NCBI RefSeq assembly: GCF_017349355.1
Contig: NZ_JAFMPM010000008.1
Location: 62,001 to 126,000, forward strand
Reading direction: 5' to 3'
Source: Thiothrix fructosivorans
GTDB taxonomy: Bacteria; Pseudomonadota; Gammaproteobacteria; Thiotrichales; Thiotrichaceae
DNA: 64,000 nucleotides
Below are positions 50,852-57,898 of this stretch, one piece after another. The position numbers were made by a program, and so were the translations under genes. The notes beneath the pieces were generated by a model that saw only the letters and a program-made list of their open reading frames with translations, was not told the origin of the DNA and ran no database searches. Positions within the stretch are counted from its first letter, which is position 1; each line of letters starts with the position of its first letter.

Positions 50852-51300
50852 TCATAGATTCCTGACGCGGTAATGAACCCGGAATGCCTGCTGAGTTTGG
50901 TTGCCGATGATCCCCATCAGGATGCTGTGTAACCTTGCCTGTATTTTCAACATATCGCCAATCTCGCCAGCAGAGGCGGCACGTTCAGCCTCCCGCAAAT
51001 AAGCCAATAGTTCCTGTTCACGGCTGGCATAATCCGCCGTGCTTTCTGGGTTTTGTTCTGGTTTCACTGTGGTGTCTCTGTTTTTTGATCTAATGAGGAT
51101 GCCGGGGTGGCTTAACCCGCGAAACAATGCCTCATTACCCGCAAACAATTGATGCAAGGTGTCCACCAGTAACGATTTACCAAAGCGACGCGGACGTGAA
51201 AGGAAATAATAATTCCCGTTTGTTAGCAGTTGACGGACATAAGCGGTTTTATCCACATACACGCAATCATCCACAATGATTTTTGCGAGGGCATTATAGC
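50852..51300 (-). pseudogene. AAA-ATPase-like N-terminal fragment
   Basis: Minus-strand remnant reading NALAKIIVDDCVYVDKTAYVRQLL, then YYFLSRPRRFGKSLLVDTLHQLFAGNEALFRGL. This is the start of the predicted AAA-ATPase family (the Walker A-like RRFGKS is present). After SHPGILIRSKN it turns into unrelated sequence and ends after about 140 residues, while the family is normally 500 or more. The extreme N-terminus is also missing. It is the complement of the C-terminal remnant at 46008-46754 and could be another decayed copy or the separated half of the same gene. Confidence 0.7.
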
Positions 51301-51310
51301 GGGTTTCCCG

Positions 51311-54103
51311 TTAACGCCCCTGCACACTAAACGCCCCAGTACGCCCCGCCAAATACGTGGTAGCTTCCAGTGTATACGTGCCTGCCGCGAGGCTGCGGGT
51401 AATCTGCGAATTGCTCGTGCCATTACTGTCGTCATTGCTGGTAATCACCGCCCCTTGTTTGTCGTTGCCTGTCAGCAAATACAGGTAAGTATCTTGCGTA
51501 CTGGCATCCAGATTTAGGGTGACATCGGCAGGTGCTGGCAGCGTAAAGGTGTAGTAAGCCGCGTAGTAGCCGTTGCCGCGATGCGTGGAAACACAAGTGC
51601 TTGCCCATTGCCCCGTGACACTGTTGCCTAGCGTTAGGCTTTGTGGGGCGCAGGCGGAGGTGTCAGCCTGCACGTCAACTTTGATGGAAAACGCCCCGGT
51701 GCGTGCGGTTTGGTACGTGGTGGCTTCGAGGGTATATGTTCCGGCGGCGAGTTTGCGCACGATGCGTGAGTGGGTTTCACCGTTGCTGTCGTCGTTGAAC
51801 GTTAGCATATTGCCTTGTTTGTCCGCGCCTTCCAGCAAGAACAAATAGGTGTCTTGTTGGCTGGACTCCAACGCGATACTGACTTCTGCCGCCGCTGCTA
51901 AGGTGAAGGTGTAATAGTTGGCGTAATAAGCATCACCTCGATGCGTGGAAGTACACGCATTGTTCCATTGTCCGCTGCTGCTTTGCCCTGCGGTGAGTGC
52001 GTTCAGGGTACAGCTACTGCTGCTGGGTGGTGCGACTTGTTGCGTGATACTAATGCTGAAATCACCGTCACGGCTGGCGTAATAGGTGGTGGCTTCCAGT
52101 GTGTAAGTGCCTGCGGGTAGTGCATACACGATTTGCGAATCGGTCGAGCCGCTACGGTCGTCATTAGCGCTCAAGACTGTGCCCGTTTTGCCATTGCCTT
52201 GCAGCAAATACAGGTAAGCGTCTTGCTGGGTGGAGGTTAGGTTGGCGGTGATGGTCGCGGCGCTATCCAAGGTGAAGGTGTAATAGCGGGCGCGGTGATT
52301 CACGCTGCGATGTGTGGAGGCGCAATCGCTGCTCCAATGCCCAGTGGTATTGCTGCCCAGTGTCAGGCTGTTAGGGTCGCAAGTCGTAGTGGGAGGGATC
52401 GGTGCAACGGTAACATTGCTGTAGCTGCTACTGCTTAAGCCGACGTTGTTGGTCACAGTTAGGCGGAAAGCGAGCGTTTCGGCGGTCGCAGGTGCAACGA
52501 AGGTAGGGTTAGCTACGCTGCGGTCGGACAGGGTAACGGGTGTTCCGGTCGTTTGTTCCCAACGGTATTGCGTAATTGCGCCGCCGGGGGTGTTGTCTGT
52601 GCCAGTGCCTTGCAGGGTGACACCCGCGCCGATTTGCACGCTTTGATTGCTGCCCGCGTTAGCAACGGGAGGGGTTTTTACCGCCATGATGGCACGGTAA
52701 GCATCCAACGCCCCCGTACCACAAGTAACGCTGGTGCAGTCGCTGGTTGTGCCGGTGGGGAAAGTGCGTGCAGCGGCTTTGAGTTTTTGTTCTAGCAGGC
52801 TAGGGCGGGTGGCGGCGGGGATGCTGCCATCGGTTAAATGTTCGTTGGCGGCTAACATTAACGCCAATACGCCGGAAACGTGCGGTGCTGCCATGCTGCT
52901 GCCGCTGTAACTGGCGTAGGCATTGTCGTTGAGGGGCGTGGTTTTGCCGCCATCCAATGTGGAATAGATGCTGACACCGGGGGCAGCAATATCCACCAGT
53001 GCGCCGCTGTTAGCAAAGTCGGCTTTGCTGCCGGTTTGCGTCAGCGCGGTTACGGCGACGACGTTTTGGCAGTTGGCGGGGCGGTGATTGCTGACATTGG
53101 TATTGGTATTGCCTGCCGCGCTGACGACGGTTGTGCCGCGTGCGGTGGCGGCATTAATGGCATCTTGATACGTGAACCCACATGCGCCCGTGCCGCCTAA
53201 ACTGAGGTTGATAATGTGTGCGGGGGTGGGGTTAGTGACACCGTTCACGGTTTCGCCTGCCGCCCAACGGATGGCATCGCTAATATCCGATAAATAACCG
53301 CCGCATTTGCCCATCGTGCGGGCAACTAGCAACCGCGCATTCCAATCAACGCCGGTGACACCGATGGCATTGTTGCTGATTGCGCCAATCGTGCCCGCGA
53401 CATGCGTGCCGTGCCAGGAGCTGTTACGCAAACTGCAATTGCTGAATTGACTGGTGGCAGTGTCTGTACTGCTAACCCAATCGCCTGTGTCAGACGGGTC
53501 GTTGTCACGCCCGTCACCGTCATTGCCATTGAGGGCATTGCTGATGAAATCATAACCCGCGAGTGTGGTTGTGCCGCCGGTCAAACGCGGGGCAAGGTCA
53601 CGGTGATTGAGCACGCCCGTATCGACGACGGCGACAACGACATTGGCTGCACCCGTGGTTTCGCCCCACGCGCTCGGCAAGTTGGCTGAACCGGGAAACA
53701 AGGTGGGGGAGGCGTATTGCCATTGTCGATCAAACGCGGTGTCGTTGGGGATGAGATCCGCATCCAGAAACATTAATTGGTCGGGTTCGGCGTATTCCAC
53801 CGTGGGGTCAGCCCGCAGAATCGTGGCGTAATCGCTGGCTTCTTGTAAAGTCATTGGAGCGGGCAGTTGGATAATATGCGCCCCGTTAGCCATGCTGCGT
53901 TTGTAGGTGGAATGAATGCCCATGCCAACGGAATCCACGGCTGCTTGTACCGCGCGGCGCGTATTGCTGGTGGTGGTGGGTTTTAGTTTGACAATGATCT
54001 GATCGGTGGTTTGCAGCGCCTGTGTCGGCGTGGGTGACGTTGCCGCCACCGTACCAGACGCGATACAGGACAAAAGTAGGCTGGGTAGAATCTTCTTTAG
54101 CAT
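51311..54103 (-). CDS. Secreted subtilase (S8 peptidase) with three pre-peptidase C-terminal domains
   Basis: Protein of 930 residues. The signal peptide (LPSLLLSCIASGTVAA) is followed by a propeptide with inhibitor fold (DQIIVKLKP...). The catalytic triad is visible: D in VVAVVDTGVLNHRD, H in SSWHGTHVAGTIGA and S in GSSMAAPHVSG. A PKD/Ig-like domain follows at about 490-590, then three PPC repeats of about 110 residues, each with STHR-Y-YTFTL and AGTYTLEATTY. Such PPC tails are cleaved after type II secretion in related proteases. Start is the ATG at 54103 with AAGGA 8 bp upstream; an earlier in-frame ATG lies at 54112. Confidence 0.9.
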   Translation of the reverse strand: MLKKILPSLLLSCIASGTVAATSPTPTQALQTTDQIIVKLKPTTTSNTRRAVQAAVDSVGMGIHSTYKRSMANGAHIIQLPAPMTLQEASDYATILRADPTVEYAEPDQLMFLDADLIPNDTAFDRQWQYASPTLFPGSANLPSAWGETTGAANVVVAVVDTGVLNHRDLAPRLTGGTTTLAGYDFISNALNGNDGDGRDNDPSDTGDWVSSTDTATSQFSNCSLRNSSWHGTHVAGTIGAISNNAIGVTGVDWNARLLVARTMGKCGGYLSDISDAIRWAAGETVNGVTNPTPAHIINLSLGGTGACGFTYQDAINAATARGTTVVSAAGNTNTNVSNHRPANCQNVVAVTALTQTGSKADFANSGALVDIAAPGVSIYSTLDGGKTTPLNDNAYASYSGSSMAAPHVSGVLALMLAANEHLTDGSIPAATRPSLLEQKLKAAARTFPTGTTSDCTSVTCGTGALDAYRAIMAVKTPPVANAGSNQSVQIGAGVTLQGTGTDNTPGGAITQYRWEQTTGTPVTLSDRSVANPTFVAPATAETLAFRLTVTNNVGLSSSSYSNVTVAPIPPTTTCDPNSLTLGSNTTGHWSSDCASTHRSVNHRARYYTFTLDSAATITANLTSTQQDAYLYLLQGNGKTGTVLSANDDRSGSTDSQIVYALPAGTYTLEATTYYASRDGDFSISITQQVAPPSSSSCTLNALTAGQSSSGQWNNACTSTHRGDAYYANYYTFTLAAAAEVSIALESSQQDTYLFLLEGADKQGNMLTFNDDSNGETHSRIVRKLAAGTYTLEATTYQTARTGAFSIKVDVQADTSACAPQSLTLGNSVTGQWASTCVSTHRGNGYYAAYYTFTLPAPADVTLNLDASTQDTYLYLLTGNDKQGAVITSNDDSNGTSNSQITRSLAAGTYTLEATTYLAGRTGAFSVQGR

Positions 54104-54239
54104 GGTTATCATCCTTGTGGAGAAGTTGTCATGCACATAGGATAAGAAGATGTTGTAAAGAAAGATTGCCAGCTATGGATAACTGAGTTTTATCCGCTGA
54201 TCAGGTACTTTGTCGTATAAAAAAAACGGATGAATGGTT

Positions 54240-54563
54240 TTAGAAAAATGCGCTGTCTTGTTCCCACATCACATTCTTTTGTTTGGCGATGGCGGCTTTG
54301 AGCAATTGCAACAGCGGGTAGGCGCGAACATTGGGGCTAACGGCTTTGTCTTCGGCATCATCCACGGCGGTTTTGTTGGGGGCTTCTGTTTGGGCAGCTT
54401 CGGCTTTTAGGGCGGCTTCGAGGTGTTGCAGGGCGGTGGCAACGTCTTCAGCGCGGATGGCGCTGGGAATTGTGCCGCTATGTCCCATCAGGCGGATGAA
54501 GGTTTTCGCATCCTTTTCAAACATGGAAACGCTGGCGGCAGCAGGGCTGGTGAAGCGGATCAT
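54240..54563 (-). CDS. DUF1840 family protein
   Basis: Cytoplasmic protein of 107 residues: MIRFTSPAAASVSMFEKDAKTFIRLMGHSGTIPSAI, then a linker and PLLQLLKAAIAKQKNVMWEQD. This is the DUF1840 pattern, with no known activity. The ATG at 54563 has AAGGAG at the correct distance; an extended start at 54602 is less likely. Divergent from the small RNA unit upstream. Confidence 0.85.
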   Translation of the reverse strand: MIRFTSPAAASVSMFEKDAKTFIRLMGHSGTIPSAIRAEDVATALQHLEAALKAEAAQTEAPNKTAVDDAEDKAVSPNVRAYPLLQLLKAAIAKQKNVMWEQDSAFF

Positions 54564-54635
54564 GGCTTGCTCCTTGTCAAAATCAGAAATATTGTGTGCC
54601 AATCATATACCGAAAGCGCGTCACACTGGCAGGTT

Positions 54636-54673
54636 TGTCACCCACTGACGTGATACCTGTCGTTTTCTGACAG
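54636..54673 (+). promoter_or_regulatory. Tandem enhancer-like sites for sRNA copy 1
   Basis: Two TGTC-N7-GAC(A/G) sites: TGTC at 54636 with GACG at 54647, and TGTC at 54658 with GACA at 54669. They are exactly 22 bp apart, two helical turns, and centred about 95-115 bp before the -24 element. This is the geometry of binding sites for a sigma-54 activator. The second site is extended to CTGTC-N7-GACAG. Confidence 0.65.
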
Positions 54674-54757
54674 CATTGCTAGGATACCAAGCTAATAGTG
54701 GCTAGAGTAAAACTTGTAATTGCCTATTTATCAATGGCTTGTTTTTGTGGTGTGCGT

Positions 54758-54773
54758 TGGCACAGGGGTTGCA
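54758..54773 (+). promoter_or_regulatory. Sigma-54 -24/-12 promoter of sRNA copy 1
   Basis: TGGCAC-N5-TTGCA with GG at 54759-54760 and GC at 54771-54772, exactly 10 bp between, the consensus sigma-54 layout. Transcription should start near 54784. Confidence 0.85.
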
Positions 54774-54783
54774 ATAGTTCTCT

Positions 54784-54928
54784 CAGTCAGAACAGCGAAA
54801 CAACATAAAGCATTTATCAGCAAGCCCCAAGAGGCAGAGAGCAGGCTTAACTATCAATAACAATAAATTGCCTGACCATGCTTCGACTCCTCTAACCCCC
54901 GGCTCAATAGCGGGGGTATTTATTTTTC
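54784..54928 (+). ncRNA. Predicted sigma-54-dependent small RNA, copy 1
   Basis: About 145 nt from the predicted start to the terminator. It begins CAGTCAGAACAGCGAAACA and contains no convincing coding frame. A five-base stem CAGGC/GCCTG (54842-54846 with 54870-54874) exposes a 23-nt A-rich loop containing CAATAACAATAAA. An outer AGAGG/CCTCT pairing (54830-54834 with 54889-54893) may enclose it. It ends with CCCCCG-N9-CGGGGG and a T-rich tail. Nearly all of it is duplicated at 57694, while the region between enhancer and promoter is not. That pattern says the transcript itself is under selection. Not matched to a named family. Confidence 0.75.
54896..54928 (+). terminator. Terminator of sRNA copy 1
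   Basis: CCCCCG / CGGGGG stem over the loop GCTCAATAG, then TATTTATTTTTC. The loop differs from copy 2 while the stem is kept. Confidence 0.85.
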
Positions 54929-55109
54929 AGCTTCCAAAAAACCAACAAATCCCACCCTGTGATGACTTTTATCAAGTTCGATGTGATCGCTTTTATCGTT
55001 AAAGGTGAAAGCAGACTACACTGGAATTGTGGTGAGTCAGTGTGAAGTTTACGTTATGATGTGTGGCAACTCACTGATTAACAATGCTTATCTATAAGGG
55101 TGAATACAG

Positions 55110-56171
55110 GTGGACAGGTTTCGGTGGGGAATTTTTGGCACAGGTTTTGTTGCGAGCAAGTTTGCCTTGGGTCTTAAAGTGCTGGGTAATCACGAGGTAG
55201 TGGCGGTCGCTTCTCGGTCTCAAGAGAAAGCTAAAGCGTTTGCAGCAGGCTTAAAGGTGGATGCCGTGTGTGGCAGTTATGCAGAAATTGTCGGGCTTAC
55301 AAACGTCGATGCGATTTACATCGCCACACCCCCCAACGTACATAAGCTACATGCGCTCATGTGTATTGCAGCCTCGAAAGCCGTGCTGCTTGAAAAACCC
55401 TTTGCGATGAATGCAGCCGAAGCGCAAGCGATTCGTGCAGCGGCGCAGGCAAACGGTGTTTTTTGCATGGAAGCGATGTGGACACGTTTTAACCCGGCTG
55501 TTCAACAGCTCAAAAACAGGGTGGATGCAGGTGAGTTGGGTGAAATACACCTACTCAATGGCAGTTTTGGCATACAGGAAGTGCATTCAGAATCCAATCA
55601 TTTATTTAATAAAAGCATGGGCGGCGGTGCCTTGTTGGATCGTGGTGTTTACCTCTTGTCGCTAGCAATCTATTTATTGGGCAAACCGGATTACGTGAGT
55701 GGTGTACTTCGCTGTGTAGAGGGTGGGGTAGATGAGCAGGCCGCCATTACCCTCGGCTGGCAAGGTAAAACCACGGCGCAGTTCAGTGTAAGCCTTATTG
55801 CTGACCTGCCCAATAACCTGAGTGTTTCGGGAAGCAAAGCCCGCATTGAGTTGGATGCCCCGATTTATCGTCCTTCCCGCTTGAGGGTTTTTGCTTCACG
55901 CGCCAGTGTCCGTACACCTGTACAAGCACCCAGTAACAAGGATCACATCAGGGAATCGGGTGCATTGCACCAAATTCATCAGCATTTATTGCCACTGTTA
56001 ATGGCAAAAGCAGGCAAAAAAGTGAATGCGCTTTATGCAGGTAACGCCTATCACTACCAAGCTGAAGAAGTCCGCCAGTGTGTGCAGAGTGGCAAGCTTG
56101 AAAGTGCCATCATGCCGCTGGCAGACAGTGTTGCAGTGATGGAAGTCGTTGATCGTTTGCTTGCTCAGTAG
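55110..56171 (+). CDS. Gfo/Idh/MocA-family oxidoreductase (first)
   Basis: NAD(P)-dependent oxidoreductase of 353 residues. The Rossmann motif FRWGIFGTGFVASKF is followed by VVAVASRSQEKAKAFA and the EKPFAMNAAEAQAI lysine motif, where the catalytic lysine is typical. The C-terminal domain is the usual beta-sheet fold (GGGALLDRGVYLLSLAIYLLG). The substrate is probably a sugar or cyclitol. Start is GTG at 55110. It lies downstream of sRNA copy 1 (180 bp gap with no visible gene) and 36 bp before a second member of the family. Confidence 0.85.
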   Translation: MDRFRWGIFGTGFVASKFALGLKVLGNHEVVAVASRSQEKAKAFAAGLKVDAVCGSYAEIVGLTNVDAIYIATPPNVHKLHALMCIAASKAVLLEKPFAMNAAEAQAIRAAAQANGVFCMEAMWTRFNPAVQQLKNRVDAGELGEIHLLNGSFGIQEVHSESNHLFNKSMGGGALLDRGVYLLSLAIYLLGKPDYVSGVLRCVEGGVDEQAAITLGWQGKTTAQFSVSLIADLPNNLSVSGSKARIELDAPIYRPSRLRVFASRASVRTPVQAPSNKDHIRESGALHQIHQHLLPLLMAKAGKKVNALYAGNAYHYQAEEVRQCVQSGKLESAIMPLADSVAVMEVVDRLLAQ

Positions 56172-56207
56172 CGCCTTCCATTTTTAACTTAAGCGGGAGA
56201 GATACAG

Positions 56208-57527
56208 GTGAACATTGCCATCGTTGGTTGCGGTTACGTAGCAGACCCCTATATGGAGACACTGCATTATCACGCTAATTTAACCCTGTTGGGTGTTGCC
56301 GATTTGCAGCGCGAGCGTGCCGATATTCTGGCTAATTACTACAAAACCAGCGTGTACGACTCTACCGAAGCGCTAATGGCTGATCCAGCGGTACAGATTG
56401 TTGTCAATCTTACCGAACCTAAAAATCATCATCGCGTGAATATGATGGCGCTGAATGCGGGTAAGCACCTGTATTGTGAAAAGCCACTGGGCATGAATCT
56501 GGATGAGGCAAGGGAAGTGCTTGCATTGGCGGAAGAAAAAGGGCTGATGGTATCGGGCGCACCTTGCAGCGTGTTGAGTGAAACAGCGCAAACCCTGTGG
56601 AAAGCAGTAGAGGACGGCGCGATTGGTAAGCCGCGTATTGTGTATGCCGAACTCGATGACAACCCCATTTACCGGATGCACCCCGAAGGTTGGAAGAATG
56701 CCCGTGGCATTCGTTGGCCTTATTTGAACGAGTATGAAACAGGTTGCACACTGGAACATTCTGGGTATTACCTTACTTGGCTTTGCTCGATTTTCGGGCC
56801 AGCGCAGAGCATCAGCAGTTTTTCTTCCTGTGTTGTTCCCGATAAAACCGATCTACCTCTGAATCCAGCCAATACCCCTGATCTCGCTATTGCCTGTATC
56901 GTATTCGCATCCGGTGTGGTGGCACGCCTGACATGCAGTATCGTGGGTACTTATGATCACCGCATTCAAATGGTCGGCGATGAAGGTGTGTTAACTGCCA
57001 ATGAGTGTTGGCACTACGCCGCGCCAGTTTATCTTGAGCGATTTTCTCAGTTGAGCCTGAATGCCCGTAAATTGCGCAGTGTGCGCGGCAGTAATTGGCT
57101 GAAGTGGGTGTTTGGCGTAGGCGGTAAGCAACAAAAACTGGTGACTAAACCCCTTTCGCAATATCCCGATCGTATTCGAGAATTTAAAAATAAAGAGCGT
57201 GGGATGTTGGGCTTACTCGTAAAAATGTTGAGTAAGCGAGAACTGGTATCGATGGATTTTTTCAGAGGCGTTGCTGAACTTGCGGAGGCTATAGAAAACA
57301 AGCGGCGTTGCCACCTTCCCGCTGATTTTGTCCTGCATGTGAATGAGCTGGCACTAGCGATGCAAACGGCGGGAGAAACCAGTGAACCCTACAAGCTGAC
57401 CACTACGTTTGAGCCAGTGCGTCCTTTACAGCGTACTTTGGATTCTCAACAAAAATACGGTGGCGATTCACGCAACTTGTTAGCGTCCTTAATCGAAAAA
57501 ATGATTGAACGCTTGCATAAGCATTAA
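56208..57527 (+). CDS. Gfo/Idh/MocA-family oxidoreductase (second)
   Basis: Oxidoreductase of 439 residues with the dinucleotide motif MNIAIVGCGYVADPYMETL, then YCEKPLGMNLDEAREVLALA with the catalytic lysine. The C-terminal half is longer than usual and ends with a helical tail (LLASLIEKMIERLHKH). With the gene upstream it may act in sugar or polysaccharide precursor metabolism. Start is GTG at 56208 after GGGAGAGA. The end is followed by the enhancer sites of sRNA copy 2. Confidence 0.85.
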   Translation: MNIAIVGCGYVADPYMETLHYHANLTLLGVADLQRERADILANYYKTSVYDSTEALMADPAVQIVVNLTEPKNHHRVNMMALNAGKHLYCEKPLGMNLDEAREVLALAEEKGLMVSGAPCSVLSETAQTLWKAVEDGAIGKPRIVYAELDDNPIYRMHPEGWKNARGIRWPYLNEYETGCTLEHSGYYLTWLCSIFGPAQSISSFSSCVVPDKTDLPLNPANTPDLAIACIVFASGVVARLTCSIVGTYDHRIQMVGDEGVLTANECWHYAAPVYLERFSQLSLNARKLRSVRGSNWLKWVFGVGGKQQKLVTKPLSQYPDRIREFKNKERGMLGLLVKMLSKRELVSMDFFRGVAELAEAIENKRRCHLPADFVLHVNELALAMQTAGETSEPYKLTTTFEPVRPLQRTLDSQQKYGGDSRNLLASLIEKMIERLHKH

Positions 57528-57543
57528 GTTTGCTTGTCAGTTC

Positions 57544-57581
57544 TGTCACTCTCTGCCGTTATCCCTGTCGTTTTCTGACAG
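57544..57581 (+). promoter_or_regulatory. Tandem enhancer-like sites for sRNA copy 2
   Basis: TGTC at 57544 with GCCG at 57555 (degenerate right half), and CTGTC-N7-GACAG at 57565-57581. The left halves are 22 bp apart as in copy 1. The second site matches copy 1 over a 20-base block (CTGTCGTTTTCTGACAGCAT). Confidence 0.62.
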
Positions 57582-57667
57582 CATTGCTATGCCAATGTCT
57601 GTCAGTCTTGTCTGCTGAAAACAATAAATATTAAGTTTATTAATAATTTAGTTCTGGCTGTCAACGT

Positions 57668-57683
57668 TGGCACACCCATTGCA
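57668..57683 (+). promoter_or_regulatory. Sigma-54 -24/-12 promoter of sRNA copy 2
   Basis: TGGCAC-N5-TTGCA with GG at 57669-57670 and GC at 57681-57682, 10 bp apart. Same distance to the enhancer as in copy 1, although the intervening spacer is a different AT-rich sequence. Predicted start near 57694. Confidence 0.85.
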
Positions 57684-57693
57684 ATATGTCTCT

Positions 57694-57836
57694 CAGTCAG
57701 AACAAGCGCAACAACATAAAGCATTTATCAGCAAGCCCCAAGAGGCAGAGAGCAGGCTTAAATATCAATAACAATAAATTGCCTGACCATGCTTCGACTC
57801 CTCTAACCCCCGTTCCGAAAGCGGGGGTATTTATTT
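57694..57836 (+). ncRNA. Predicted sigma-54-dependent small RNA, copy 2
   Basis: About 143 nt. It matches copy 1 almost base for base from CAGTCAGAACA to the terminator stem: one indel and one change near the 5' end, and one substitution in the A-rich loop region. The terminator loop (TTCCGAAAG) differs completely but the stem is the same. An overlapping short frame at 57686 is not a gene. The unit precedes speA by about 60 bp, but its terminator should separate them. Confidence 0.75.
57807..57836 (+). terminator. Terminator of sRNA copy 2
   Basis: CCCCCG / CGGGGG stem with the loop TTCCGAAAG, followed by TATTTATTT. Confidence 0.83.
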
Positions 57837-57898
57837 GGGCAACTTTTCTAGTATCCTGCACACCTTGAAACCGTGCCATCCACGCCAGCAGGAATACC

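Noticed and set aside
54636-57840. GlmY/GlmZ or CrcZ identity for the sRNA pair
   Set aside because: The promoter type fits, but the activator site has 7 bases between half-sites instead of the GlrR spacing of 10, and the RNA has no sequence resemblance that I can see. I leave the family open.
57686-57868. A 60-codon frame starting in sRNA copy 2
   Set aside because: It begins before the predicted transcription start, runs through the terminator and is not matched by a conserved frame in copy 1, where a base is missing near the 5' end.
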